Assembly: GCA_937949525.1 (NCBI GenBank)
Contig: CALEDT010000006.1
Coordinates: forward strand, 1-64,000
DNA: 64,000 nucleotides
Source: an uncultured Burkholderiales bacterium
GTDB lineage: Bacteria; Pseudomonadota; Gammaproteobacteria; Burkholderiales; Thiobacillaceae
Direction of reading: 5' to 3'
Shown here: positions 26,457 to 35,233 of the stretch, one piece after another
How the letters are laid out: every line of letters begins with the position of its first letter
How positions within the stretch are numbered: position 1 is the stretch's first letter
Notes under the pieces: generated by a model
Database searches by the model: none
Told to the model about the DNA's origin: nothing
Seen by the model: only the letters and a program-made list of their open reading frames with translations
Program-made: the position numbers and the translations under genes

Positions 26457-27776
26457 ATGTCCGCCTATCCACGTGTGCCGCTCTGCTTCGTCCTGCTCAC
26501 CGTTTCCGGCATCGCCCTGGCACCGCTGACCTGGGCCGCCAATCTCGGCGAGATCCATGCCCTGGCGCGGGCGCATGACGCCCGCTACGCGGCGGCGCGC
26601 GAGGCGTGGCGCGCCGGGCAGGAGAAGCTGCCGCAGGGACGGGCCGGCCTGCTACCGAGCCTGAACCTGTCCGCCAACCTACGGCACAACGACACCAGCA
26701 ACGCCGAGTACACCTCGCGCAGCTACGGCCTGTCGCTGTCCCAGCCGATCTACCGCCGCCAGCATCTGGAGTCGTGGGAACAGGCCAAGTTGCTCGGTCT
26801 GCGCGCCGAGCAGGAACTGGCCGTGGCGGAGCAGGAACTGATGCTGCGTGTGGCGAGGGCCTACTTCGATGTGTTGCTGGCCGAGGATGCGTTATCCACG
26901 GTGCGCGCGCAGAAGCAGGCCATCGCCGAGCAACTCGCTGCGGCACGCATGAGCTTCGATGTCGGCACGGCCACCATCACCGACACGCATGAGGCGCAGG
27001 CGCGTTTCGACCTGGTCACGGCGCAGGAGATCGCCGCGGTCAATGACCTGGAAGTCGCCCGTCGCGCCCTGGAAAAGCTGATCAACCGCGAGGCACCGGC
27101 GTTGGCGCGTCTGGATGAACAGGCCCGACTGCCGATGCCGCAACCCAATGACATGAACGCCTGGGTGACCCAGGCGGAGCGGGATGGGCTGGCGGTGGCG
27201 TTGCAGCGTACCGCGCTGGAGATCGCCCAACGCGAAGTGGCGCGCCAGCGTGGCGGGCACCACCCGACCGTGGATCTCACCGCCAGCTACAGCGATAACC
27301 GCAATGTCGCCATCGGCGGCGGTGTCACTGGCAACACCCGTTCCGGCATGGTCGGCATCGAGTTCGCGCTACCGCTGTATCAGGGCGGTGCCACGCAGTC
27401 ACGCGTGCGCGAGAGCCTGGCGCTGCGTGACAAGGCGCAGTTCGACCTGGATGAGGCGCGTCGCCAGGCCCGGCTGGAGGCGCGTCAGGCGTTTCTCGGC
27501 GTACTCTCCGGCGACGCGCGCGTGCGCGCATTGGAACAGGCCCTGGTCTCCAGTCAGGCGCAGTTGCGTTCGACCACGCTGGGCCTGGAAGTGGGTGTGC
27601 GCACCCGCGTCGATGTGCTCAACGCACAGCAGCAGTTGTTCACCACCCGCCGCGATCTGGCCGCGGCGCGCTATCAGACGTTGATCAACGGGCTGCAACT
27701 GAAAGCGGCGGCCGGCAGTCTGGCGGTCGAGGATCTGCACGCGGTCGACGCGCTGCTGCGCGAGCACAACGGTTGA
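26457..27776 (+). CDS. tolC: TolC-family outer-membrane efflux channel
   Basis: The 439-residue product has a signal peptide (LCFVLLTVSGIALAPLTWA) and two repeated TolC-type halves rich in long coiled coil. Recognisable segments are YGLSLSQPIYRR, LLAEDALSTVRAQKQAIAEQL, SMVGIEFALPLYQGG-like sequence in the second half, and VGVRTRVDVLNAQQQLF. It forms a trimeric outer-membrane channel with periplasmic tunnel for type I secretion or efflux. It is a likely partner for the MacA-like adaptor at 9 kb. Start 18 bp after the rhodanese stop. Confidence 0.92.
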   Translation: MSAYPRVPLCFVLLTVSGIALAPLTWAANLGEIHALARAHDARYAAAREAWRAGQEKLPQGRAGLLPSLNLSANLRHNDTSNAEYTSRSYGLSLSQPIYRRQHLESWEQAKLLGLRAEQELAVAEQELMLRVARAYFDVLLAEDALSTVRAQKQAIAEQLAAARMSFDVGTATITDTHEAQARFDLVTAQEIAAVNDLEVARRALEKLINREAPALARLDEQARLPMPQPNDMNAWVTQAERDGLAVALQRTALEIAQREVARQRGGHHPTVDLTASYSDNRNVAIGGGVTGNTRSGMVGIEFALPLYQGGATQSRVRESLALRDKAQFDLDEARRQARLEARQAFLGVLSGDARVRALEQALVSSQAQLRSTTLGLEVGVRTRVDVLNAQQQLFTTRRDLAAARYQTLINGLQLKAAAGSLAVEDLHAVDALLREHNG

Positions 27777-27793
27777 GCGTCAAGCCGAATCGC

Positions 27794-27825
27794 GCGTAAC
27801 CATTTCTTCATGTTGGCGTAACATG
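27794..27825. promoter_or_regulatory. direct and inverted repeats upstream of olsB
   Basis: GCGTAAC occurs at 27,794 and again at 27,816, exactly 22 bp apart (two helical turns). The second copy overlaps a hairpin, CATGTT/AACATG, at 27,809-27,825. Tandem repeats on one DNA face are typical of OmpR/PhoB-family sites, but the sequence does not match a Pho box. Confidence 0.35.
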
Positions 27826-27880
27826 TTCGCAACGCCGCTTCCCTACCTTTGCCATAACCATGAAAAGGAAAGGAAACGCC

Positions 27881-28636
27881 ATGCTGCGTCAACGACTGGA
27901 ACAGGAGGGCCGTACCCACAAGCACTACACGGCCGGCATCGCGCGCCATCAGGATGAAGTGCGCGAAGCCCAGCGCCTGCGCTGGAAGGTGTTCGCGGAG
28001 GAAATGGGCGCCCGCCTAGACAGCCCCGAGCCCGGCTTGGACATCGACCTGTACGACGCCTACTGCGAGCACCTGCTGGTACGCGACGGCGACACCGGCG
28101 AAGTGGTGGGCACCTACCGCATCCTGTCGCCGGACAATGCCAAGCGTCTCGGCAGCTACTATTCCGAGAGCGAGTTCGACCTGACCCGCCTGCAGCACCT
28201 GCGGGACCGCATGGTGGAGCTCGGTCGGTCGTGCGTGCATGTCGACCACCGGGCCGGCGGAGTCATCACGCTGTTGTGGGCCGGTCTGGCGGAATATATG
28301 TTGCGCGGCGGTCATGAATACCTGATCGGCTGCGCCAGCATCGGCATGGCGGATGGCGGCCACAACGCCGCCGCGATCTGGCACGCCGCGCGCGAGAAGC
28401 ACCTGGCGCCGATCGAATGGCGCGTGTTCCCGCGTTGTCCGCTGCCGCTGGACAAGCTGGAGGGTGCCGCCGCGCCGGTGCTGCCGCCGCTGATCAAGGG
28501 CTATCTGCGTCTGGGCGCCTATGTCTGCGGCGAACCGGCCTGGGATCCGGATTTCAACACCGCCGATCTGCCCATCCTGCTGCCGATGAAGAATCTCAAT
28601 CCGGCCTATGCGCGCCACTTCCTGAAGCCGAACTGA
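27881..28636 (+). CDS. olsB: ornithine N-acyltransferase OlsB-like (GNAT fold)
   Basis: The 251-residue product matches the hemolysin-like/OlsB family: QDEVREAQRLRWKVFAEEMG, DAYCEHLLVRD, GTYRILSP, MVELGRSCVHVDHR and YLIGCASIGMADGG. OlsB transfers a 3-hydroxyacyl chain from ACP to ornithine, the first step of ornithine-lipid synthesis. The next gene encodes the second acyltransferase, which supports this role. The ATG at 27881 has AAGGAAAGG upstream; an in-frame ATG at 27860 is less likely. Ornithine lipids often replace phospholipids under phosphate shortage. Confidence 0.85.
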   Translation: MLRQRLEQEGRTHKHYTAGIARHQDEVREAQRLRWKVFAEEMGARLDSPEPGLDIDLYDAYCEHLLVRDGDTGEVVGTYRILSPDNAKRLGSYYSESEFDLTRLQHLRDRMVELGRSCVHVDHRAGGVITLLWAGLAEYMLRGGHEYLIGCASIGMADGGHNAAAIWHAAREKHLAPIEWRVFPRCPLPLDKLEGAAAPVLPPLIKGYLRLGAYVCGEPAWDPDFNTADLPILLPMKNLNPAYARHFLKPN

Positions 28637-28705
28637 ACCTGCCCGGGCAATGTCCGCGGGCGACGTCGGCGTCGCCGGCGGTGGGCCCCTTCCCTTTGAC
28701 GGATA

Positions 28706-29512
28706 ATGCCGGTTTCGTTCACGTGGGAAACCCGACCGGTGTTTGGCGCTTATTTGAGGGTGGTACGCCTGGCGCTGCATCTGGCGCGCGGTACCTGGAT
28801 CGTATTGACGCGTTTTCCGCGTCTTGATCGGAGTGCGCGCGCGGCGCAGGTCTCGCGTTGGGCCGGTGCGTTGCTGCGCATCCTGCGCGTCGACGTGAGC
28901 GTGCGCGGCGAGCCGCCACGGGCGTGCTCCGAAGGTATCCTGATCGCCAGCAATCACGTGTCCTGGCTGGACATCTATCTGTTGCACAGCCTGCTGCCGG
29001 CACGCTTCGTATCCAAGGCCGAGGTACGCGGCTGGCCGCTGATCGGTTGGCTGGCCGAGGCGGTCGGCACGGTGTTCCTGGTGCGGGAGCGCAAGGCCGA
29101 TGCCATGCGTGTGAACCAGGTCATGGCCGACCACCTGCGTCAGGGTGACTGTCTGGCGTTGTTTCCTGAAGGCACCACGTCGGATGGCACCGATGTGCTG
29201 CCGTTTTACCCCTCGTTGTTCCAGCCGGCGGTGGATGCGGGTGCCCAGGTTTGGCCGGTGCACATCCGCTATCTGGACGCCGATGGCCGGCCCTGCGCGG
29301 ACGCGGCCTATTACGATGACATCAGCCTGGGCAGCTCGCTGATGAAGATCGCCCGCCGTGGCGGCATCCGCGGCGAGGTCTGTTTCCTGCCACCGATCGA
29401 TGCCGCCGGTCTGTCCCGGCGCGCGCTGGCGCAGGCCGCCGAGGCGGCTATCCGGGCACGGTTTGACGCGCCGGGCAGCGAACCTGGAAGCACTGCTCGT
29501 CTTCCAGTCTGA
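28706..29512 (+). CDS. olsA: lyso-ornithine lipid O-acyltransferase OlsA-like
   Basis: The 268-residue product belongs to the PlsC family with NHVSWLD (the HX4D motif), the RFVSKAEVRGWPLIGWLAE block and LFPEGTTSDG. A hydrophobic N-terminal segment should anchor it to the inner membrane. Beside olsB it most likely adds the second acyl chain to lyso-ornithine lipid, though a 1-acylglycerol-3-phosphate acyltransferase role cannot be excluded. Its 3' end overlaps the end of the convergent apaH by 65 bp. Confidence 0.83.
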   Translation: MPVSFTWETRPVFGAYLRVVRLALHLARGTWIVLTRFPRLDRSARAAQVSRWAGALLRILRVDVSVRGEPPRACSEGILIASNHVSWLDIYLLHSLLPARFVSKAEVRGWPLIGWLAEAVGTVFLVRERKADAMRVNQVMADHLRQGDCLALFPEGTTSDGTDVLPFYPSLFQPAVDAGAQVWPVHIRYLDADGRPCADAAYYDDISLGSSLMKIARRGGIRGEVCFLPPIDAAGLSRRALAQAAEAAIRARFDAPGSEPGSTARLPV

Positions 29513-30269
29513 ACGCGGTCAGCGCGCCGCCCCACAGGCAGCCGGTATCCAGCGCCACCACGTCCTCGCGCACCAACAGTCCCAGCGTGGACCAATGGCC
29601 GAACAGGATGCGCACGTCACGCGCGCGCCGACCGGGGAAATCGAACCACGCGATCAGTTCGCGCGGCGCCGTGTCCGGCGCCAGTTTGTGCTGGAACTCC
29701 AGGCTACCGTCGGCATGCAGGAAGCGCGTGCGCGTCAGGACGTTGGCGATGTAGCGCAGCCGCTCCTGGCCACGCAGCGCGTCATCCCAGCGGCGGGGCT
29801 CGTTGCCGTACATGTGCGCCAGGAAACCGCGCCAGCCGGGGCCGCGCAGCATCGCTTCCAGTTCGCCGGCGCGAGCCGCGGCGTCGTCCGCGCTCCATTG
29901 CGGCGCCAGGCCGGCATGCACCATCATCCATTCGCCCTGACGATGCAGCATGGGCCGGTGGCGCAACCATTCCAGCAGTGCCACCCGGTCGGGCGCGCCC
30001 AGGATCATGTCCAGCGTATCCTTGCGATGCGGCGGCACGAAACCCTCCGCTACCGCCAGCAGATGCAAGTCATGGTTGCCCAGCACCGCCACCACGGCCT
30101 CGTCGTGGTGCATGCACCAGCGCAGCACGGCCAGCGAATCCTCGCCGCGGTTCACCAAGTCGCCGGTGATCCAAAGGCGGTCGCGCGACGGGTCGAACGC
30201 CAGTGCAGCGAGCAGCGCGAGCAAGGCTTCGTGACATCCCTGGATGTCACCGACCACGTAGGTGCTCAT
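29448..30269 (-). CDS. apaH: bis(5'-nucleosyl)-tetraphosphatase, symmetrical
   Basis: The 273-residue metallophosphatase has VVGDIQGCHEALL, ITGDLVNRGEDSL, VLGNHDLHLLA, VHAGLAPQW and ILFGHWSTLGLL. It hydrolyses Ap4A to two ADP and can remove Np4 caps from RNA. The final VALDTGCLWGGALTAFRLED block is typical of ApaH. It starts 4 bases before the end of ttcA (ATGA), so it is coupled to it. The window's second RNA 5'-end enzyme is RppH at 23 kb. Confidence 0.95.
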   Translation of the reverse strand: MSTYVVGDIQGCHEALLALLAALAFDPSRDRLWITGDLVNRGEDSLAVLRWCMHHDEAVVAVLGNHDLHLLAVAEGFVPPHRKDTLDMILGAPDRVALLEWLRHRPMLHRQGEWMMVHAGLAPQWSADDAAARAGELEAMLRGPGWRGFLAHMYGNEPRRWDDALRGQERLRYIANVLTRTRFLHADGSLEFQHKLAPDTAPRELIAWFDFPGRRARDVRILFGHWSTLGLLVREDVVALDTGCLWGGALTAFRLEDEQCFQVRCPARQTVPG

Positions 30270-31057
30270 GCGTTCTCCGTTCGTGCAGGCGCCATCGATG
30301 GCACGGCGGCGGTTCCCGCTGGCATGGGGCCCTGCAGGGCCATCAGCGGTTTCATGGCGGTCAAGAGGCTGGCGAACAGCTTGTTGTGCAGGCGTTCCTG
30401 TTCGGCCAGCAGTTGCTTCATCCGGAAACGCTGCATGGGCATGGCGAAGCAGGCCGGACAGTTCTCGGCGATCACCGGCAGCCCGGCGTTGCGTGCGAAG
30501 TCGCGGGTCTGGCGCTCGCGCGCATACACCAGCGGCCGAATCACGCGCACGTCGCCGGCGTCGTTGAGGTAATGCGCCTGCATGGTGCGCAGCTTGCCGC
30601 CGAAAAAGGCGCTCATCAGGAAGCTCTCGGCCAGGTCGTCGAGGTGTTGAGCCAGCGCCAGCACGTTGTAGCCCCGCTCGCGCGCGACGCGATACAGGAT
30701 GCCGCGGCGCAGGCGGGAACAATAGGCGCAGAATGAGTCGCCATGCATGTGTGCCGCAGCCGAGGTGACGATGGGCTGCGATTCGTAAAAATAGGGAATG
30801 CCCAACTGTTCGACGTAAGGCTTCAGCGGCGAAGGATCGTACTCCGGCGACTGCGGATCGACGGTGCAGGCGGCCAGGTCGAAACGCACCGGCGCGCGCC
30901 GCCGCAGGTGCAGCAGCACATGCAGCAGCGACAGGCTGTCCTTGCCACCGGACAGTCCCAGCAGGATGCGGTCGCCGTCGCGGATCATGGCGAAATCGCC
31001 GATTGCGCGACCGGCGGCGGCGAGCAGCGGGCGGGGCGGGGTCAGCGCCGCATCCAT
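30266..31057 (-). CDS. ttcA: tRNA 2-thiocytidine biosynthesis protein
   Basis: The 263-residue protein has the PP-loop SGGKDSLSLLHVLL and the two CxxC pairs CAYCSRLRRG and CPACFAMPMQR that hold an Fe-S cluster. ALAQHLDDLAESFLMS and FFGGKLRTMQAHY also match TtcA. It thiolates cytidine-32 in some tRNAs. It lies between dsbD and apaH on the same strand, coupled to apaH by a 4-base overlap. Confidence 0.94.
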   Translation of the reverse strand: MDAALTPPRPLLAAAGRAIGDFAMIRDGDRILLGLSGGKDSLSLLHVLLHLRRRAPVRFDLAACTVDPQSPEYDPSPLKPYVEQLGIPYFYESQPIVTSAAAHMHGDSFCAYCSRLRRGILYRVARERGYNVLALAQHLDDLAESFLMSAFFGGKLRTMQAHYLNDAGDVRVIRPLVYARERQTRDFARNAGLPVIAENCPACFAMPMQRFRMKQLLAEQERLHNKLFASLLTAMKPLMALQGPMPAGTAAVPSMAPARTENA

Positions 31058-31080
31058 GCCACTGCGCGTCCCGGCTGCAT

Positions 31081-33348
31081 TCAGGGGATGGCCTTGTCCA
31101 GGCTGGCCAGGAATTTCTCGGTCGGCTCGTAACCGATGACCTTGAACGGAACCTCGTTGCCCTGCTTGTCGAAGAAGATGATGCCGGGCGGTCCGAACAG
31201 TTTGAAGCGGGCCAGCAGCGCCTTGTCGTCGGCATGGTTGGCGGTGACGTCGGCCTTGAGCAACAGTACGTCGCGCAGGCGGTCATGCACGCGTGGGTCG
31301 GAGAAGGTGAAGCGCTCCATTTCCTTGCACGACACGCACCAGTCGGCATAGAAATCCAGCATCACGTAGCGGCCGCTGGCGTTGGCGATGGCTGCGTCCA
31401 GTTCCGCCACCGAACGCACGTTCTGGAACGGCAGCTTGGTCTGCTGCTGCGCCACGCCCGTGCCGCCGCCCTGGTATACCGTCAGCGGTTGCAACAGGTC
31501 GCGGCTGCCGCCCATCGCGCCCAGCAGCAGCGCGATACCGGCGACCAGCGAGATGATGCCCACGCCTTTCCAGAAGCGGGTGAAGCCCTTGGCGTTGACC
31601 GGCAGCGGCTCCAGCGCATGCAGGTACATCGCGGAGATGATCAGCAGGGCCGCCCACAACAGCATGTTCACCACCGCGGACAGCAACGGCGAGATCAGCC
31701 AGATCGCCACCGCCAGCAGCGCGACGCCGAAGAAGCGTTTGATGCCGTCCATCCAGCCGCCGGCGCGCGGCAGCAGCGCGCCGGCGGACACACCCACCAG
31801 CAGCAGCGGCACGCCCATGCCCAGGGCCAGCGAGAACAGCGAAACCCCGCCCAGCACCACGTCGCCGGTCTGGCTGATGTACAGCAACGCCCCGGCCAGC
31901 GGTGCGGCGACACAGGGGCCGACGATCAGCGCCGAGATCGCGCCCATGACGAACACGCTGGCGAAACGGCCGCCCTTGATGCGGTTGCTGGCCTCGGTGA
32001 AACGGCTTTGCAGGAAGCTGGGCATCTGCAATTCGTAGAAGCCGAACATGGACATGGCCAGGGCGACGAAGATCGCCGCGCCGATGCCCAGCGCCCAGGG
32101 ATTCTGCAGCGCGTTGGAGATCAGCGTGCCGGACAGACCGGCGGCGATGCCGGCCAGCGCGTAAGTGAGCGCCATGCCCAGCACGTAGGCCAGCGACAGC
32201 AGGAAACCCTTGGTCTTGGTGATGTGCTGGCCCTGGCCGACGATGATGCCGGACAGGATGGGGATCATCGGGAACACGCAGGGCGTGAGCGACAGCAGCA
32301 GGCCGAAGCCGAAGAAGCTGATGACCACGATCCAGTAGTTGCCGCCGGCCAGGATGGCCTCGACCCGCCCGGTTTCGGAGTCGGCGGCGATCGGCGCGGC
32401 TGGCGTTGTCAGCTCGGGTTCGGGTTCTCCGGCGCCGGCCACGCGCATCACGGTCACGCTGAAATCCTCGTACTGCGGCGGGTAGCAGATGCCTTCTTCG
32501 GCGCAGCCCTGGTGCGTCGCCTCCAGCTTGAAGCGGCTCTCGCCCTCCGGCAGGCCAGCCATGCGCACCAGCACGGTGAAGTCACCGTAATACACCGCCA
32601 TCCGGCCGAAGTTGGGATCGTCTTTCTCTTTCGCCGGCGGCAGATCCAGGCCGGCGACGCTCACCCCCGCCGGTTCCGTGACCGTGAACTTGATCATGTC
32701 ACGGTACAGGTAATAGCCCTTGGCGGCGCTGAAGCGTGCCTCCAGGTGGCCGTCCGGGCGGGGCACCAGATCCAGTTTGAAGGCCTCTTCCGGGGCCAGG
32801 AACTGTTGCTCGTTGCCGCCGCCGAATTCCGCCGCCAGGTTGCGCAAGCGGGCGAGCGCGTCCGGGTTCTGCTGGGTCATGCCCTGCAGCGCGGGTGCGG
32901 CGCCGGTTGGCGCGGTCGCCGGGGACGGCGTCGATACGGCGCTGTAGCGAATGGCGACGGTGCCGTCCTGCGGTGGGTAGCACACGCCGATGTCGGCGCA
33001 GCCTTGGAAGTCCGCCTTCAGATTGAACGCCCCGCTGCCGGCGGGCAGCGTGACCGGAATGCGCACGCGGATGTCGCCGCGATAGGTCTCGACGCGGCCG
33101 AAGAATTCGTCATCCTTGACCTTGCCCGCCGGCATCACCGGCGTGCCGAGCTGGACGCCGCCGTCGGCCGCGAATTTGATCTTGTCCTTGTACAGGTAAT
33201 AGCCGTTGGCGATCAGGAAGCGCGCTTCCACGTTGCCGTTGTCGATGAGACGCGCGGAGTAGCGGAACGCCTTGTCGGGTTCCAGCAGATCGTCCTCGGC
33301 ATGCGCAAAGGCGGAAAACAGCAGCAGCAGGGCGAGCAACAGGCGCAT
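31081..33348 (-). CDS. dsbD: thiol:disulfide interchange protein DsbD with a duplicated alpha domain
   Basis: The protein has 755 residues against 565 in E. coli. After a signal peptide come two alpha domains, each with a C-x5-C pair in a CYPP context: Cys117/Cys123 (CADIGVCYPP) and Cys282/Cys288 (CAEEGICYPP). Both have YYLYKDKIKF-like segments. The membrane domain has Cys357 (TPCVFPMIPI) and Cys479 (GPCVAAPLAG). The C-terminal thioredoxin-like domain has C671-VS-C674. DsbD brings electrons from cytoplasmic thioredoxin to periplasmic proteins. The extra alpha domain may serve a second client. The ATG at 33348 begins the signal peptide; cutA lies 16 bp upstream on the same strand. Confidence 0.94.
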   Translation of the reverse strand: MRLLLALLLLFSAFAHAEDDLLEPDKAFRYSARLIDNGNVEARFLIANGYYLYKDKIKFAADGGVQLGTPVMPAGKVKDDEFFGRVETYRGDIRVRIPVTLPAGSGAFNLKADFQGCADIGVCYPPQDGTVAIRYSAVSTPSPATAPTGAAPALQGMTQQNPDALARLRNLAAEFGGGNEQQFLAPEEAFKLDLVPRPDGHLEARFSAAKGYYLYRDMIKFTVTEPAGVSVAGLDLPPAKEKDDPNFGRMAVYYGDFTVLVRMAGLPEGESRFKLEATHQGCAEEGICYPPQYEDFSVTVMRVAGAGEPEPELTTPAAPIAADSETGRVEAILAGGNYWIVVISFFGFGLLLSLTPCVFPMIPILSGIIVGQGQHITKTKGFLLSLAYVLGMALTYALAGIAAGLSGTLISNALQNPWALGIGAAIFVALAMSMFGFYELQMPSFLQSRFTEASNRIKGGRFASVFVMGAISALIVGPCVAAPLAGALLYISQTGDVVLGGVSLFSLALGMGVPLLLVGVSAGALLPRAGGWMDGIKRFFGVALLAVAIWLISPLLSAVVNMLLWAALLIISAMYLHALEPLPVNAKGFTRFWKGVGIISLVAGIALLLGAMGGSRDLLQPLTVYQGGGTGVAQQQTKLPFQNVRSVAELDAAIANASGRYVMLDFYADWCVSCKEMERFTFSDPRVHDRLRDVLLLKADVTANHADDKALLARFKLFGPPGIIFFDKQGNEVPFKVIGYEPTEKFLASLDKAIP

Positions 33349-33364
33349 GGCAGACAGACTCCGT

Positions 33365-33706
33365 TCAGGCGTCGCGCGGGCTGTCGCCGGCAGCGGACGG
33401 TATGGTGGAGCGCGCCACCCAGTCGAGATAGGCGGGCAGGGCGCGCGCGACGTCGAGCGCGACGATTTCCGGCAGCTCGTAGGGATGGTGCGCGCGGATA
33501 TGGTCCTCCAGCGCGGCATAACGTTCCCGCGTGGTCTTGATGATCAACGGAACTTCCTCATCTTGCTGGATGCCGTCTTGCCAACGGTATACCGAGCGGC
33601 ACGGCGCGAGCACGCTCACGCACGCCGCCAGTCCCGCCTCGACCAATTGCCGCGCCAGCTTGCCGGCGGTGTCGGCGTCTGGCAGCGTGGTCAGGACGAT
33701 CTGCAT
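33365..33706 (-). CDS. cutA: divalent-cation tolerance protein CutA
   Basis: The 113-residue protein contains IVLTTLPDADTAGKLARQLVEAGLAACVSVL, YRWQDGIQQDEEVPLIIKT and HPYELPEIVALDV, all CutA hallmarks. It forms trimers and binds copper in other species; its exact role is unclear. It is next to dsbD, as in many proteobacteria. Its start and that of the divergent fxsA are only 20 bp apart, so their promoters must overlap the genes. An in-frame ATG at 33715 is an alternative. Confidence 0.93.
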   Translation of the reverse strand: MQIVLTTLPDADTAGKLARQLVEAGLAACVSVLAPCRSVYRWQDGIQQDEEVPLIIKTTRERYAALEDHIRAHHPYELPEIVALDVARALPAYLDWVARSTIPSAAGDSPRDA

Positions 33707-33726
33707 GGAAGGCACGGAAGGCGCTG

Positions 33727-34134
33727 ATGAGACTGGGGTTCGCGGGGATTATAGCCGTGGCCATTCTGGCCCTGGAACTGGTGGGTATCTACCAGATCGG
33801 CCAGCGCATCGGCCTGTTCTGGACGCTGCTGTGGCTGATCGGCGGTGTCGTCGCCGGCGTCATGGTGATCCGTCGCGCCGGCGTCGGCCTGATGCCCGAG
33901 CTGGCCGAGTCGGTACGACGCGGCCACGAGCCGTTCGGGGTGCTGTGGGCGACTGGCCGGCGCTTCGTCGCCGGTGTGTTGCTGATGCTGCCCGGTGCCG
34001 GCAGCGACGTGCTGGCGCTGTTGCTGCTGCTGTGGCCGACCCGTACCCGGCCGCTGGCCGCGCGCGGCGCGGCAGCGCAGACGCGCCGTGCCGGCGACGA
34101 TGTCATCGAGGGCGAATTCCGGCGCGAGGATTGA
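33727..34134 (+). CDS. fxsA: FxsA-family membrane protein
   Basis: The 135-residue protein has membrane segments at about 3-25, 28-48 and 78-100, and a basic/acidic cytoplasmic tail. The pattern LELVGIYQIGQRIGLFWTLLWL and GVLLMLPGAGSDVLALLLLLWPTRT fits FxsA/YtxD. E. coli FxsA is linked to phage T7 exclusion tolerance. Function here is unknown. It is convergent with the permease gene downstream. Confidence 0.85.
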   Translation: MRLGFAGIIAVAILALELVGIYQIGQRIGLFWTLLWLIGGVVAGVMVIRRAGVGLMPELAESVRRGHEPFGVLWATGRRFVAGVLLMLPGAGSDVLALLLLLWPTRTRPLAARGAAAQTRRAGDDVIEGEFRRED

Positions 34135-34149
34135 ACCACCGCGGCGGCG

Positions 34150-35187
34150 TCACGCCAGTTGAGCGCGCAGGTGGCGTAACGCCACCAGCGTCGCGGCGGC
34201 GGCGGGAATCGCCAGCAGTACGCCGACGAAACCGAACAGTTGGCCGAAGGCCATCAGCGCGAAGATCACCGCCACCGGATGCAGGCCGACGCGGTCGCCC
34301 ACCAGCCAGGGCGTGATCCACAGACTCTCCAGGGTTTGGCCGACGGCGAACACCGCCCACACCAGCATCAGCCCGGTGAAGTCGCCGAACTGCGTCCAGG
34401 CCGCCAGCGTGCCGAGCAGCACGCCGACGATGGCGCCGAGGTAGGGCACGAACACCAGAATGCCGGAAATCAGCCCGACCGCCAGCGCGTAGTCGAGCCC
34501 GACCAGCCACAGGCCGATGCTGTAGAACAGACTCATGACCGCGATCACCATGATCTGGCCGCGCACGAACTGCGCCAGCACCGCGTCGATTTCGCGCGCC
34601 AGGGTGAGCGCGCGCTGACGCAGCGCATCAGGGATCCAGCCGGCCGCGCGCGTCAGCACGTCCTTCCAGTCGCGCAGCAGATAGAACAGCACCACCGGCA
34701 CCAGCACCAGGTTGGCGAGGAAGGCGAGCACGGCCAGGCCGCCGTCGGTCAGCGCCGGCAGATGACGCGCGAGCCCCGACAACTCGCCGAGGTGTGCCTT
34801 GAACCAGTCGAGGATCTGCGCCTGATCGCGTTGCAGGTCGATGTCGAAGCGGGCCGACAGCCAGGGCAGTACGGTGCCGGTGCCCCACTCCACCAGGCGC
34901 GGCAGCTGTTGCATCAGCAGACGCATCTGGGCCTGCAACAGCGGCGCCAAAATCAGGACCAGCAGCACGAACAGCGCGAGCAGGCCGAACAGCACCAGCA
35001 GCGTGGCCAGCGTGCGGTTGATGCGCCGGCCCTGCAGGCGGTCGACCAGCGGATCGCACAGGTAGGCGAGCGCGGCGGCGGTGAGGAAGGGCGCGAGGAT
35101 GGGGGTGAGCAGGTACAGCACCCAGGCGCCGATGGCGGTGGCGACGAGGTGCGGCAGCCAGTGTTTGAACTCGGGCGCGTTTGCCAT
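34150..35187 (-). CDS. AI-2E/PerM-family permease
   Basis: The 345-residue protein has about eight membrane segments. Family patterns are [22 protein letters not shown] near the start, [19 protein letters not shown] in the middle, and [21 protein letters not shown] plus [31 protein letters not shown] near the end. Members export or exchange various small molecules or Na+/H+. The gene is divergent from purM, a common betaproteobacterial arrangement. The start at 35187 is conserved. Confidence 0.88.
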   Translation of the reverse strand: MANAPEFKHWLPHLVATAIGAWVLYLLTPILAPFLTAAALAYLCDPLVDRLQGRRINRTLATLLVLFGLLALFVLLVLILAPLLQAQMRLLMQQLPRLVEWGTGTVLPWLSARFDIDLQRDQAQILDWFKAHLGELSGLARHLPALTDGGLAVLAFLANLVLVPVVLFYLLRDWKDVLTRAAGWIPDALRQRALTLAREIDAVLAQFVRGQIMVIAVMSLFYSIGLWLVGLDYALAVGLISGILVFVPYLGAIVGVLLGTLAAWTQFGDFTGLMLVWAVFAVGQTLESLWITPWLVGDRVGLHPVAVIFALMAFGQLFGFVGVLLAIPAAAATLVALRHLRAQLA

Positions 35188-35193
35188 GTCGGC

Positions 35194-35199
35194 TAGAAT
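35194..35199 (+). promoter_or_regulatory. -10 element candidate for purM
   Basis: TAGAAT lies 35 bp before the purM GTG, inside the 46-bp gap to the divergent permease gene. No clear -35 is seen, and no PurR box is recognisable. Confidence 0.35.
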
Positions 35200-35233
35200 A
35201 GCACCCTTCCCCCGCACTCCTGATGGCGCCGCC

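Noticed and set aside
27794-27825. PhoB box upstream of olsB
   Set aside because: The repeats are 22 bp apart and lack the TGTCA core; only the positional argument remains.
31003-33540. 845-codon plus-strand open frame, rich in Gln/Arg/Asp
   Set aside because: It is antisense to dsbD and has no recognisable domain or sensible composition.
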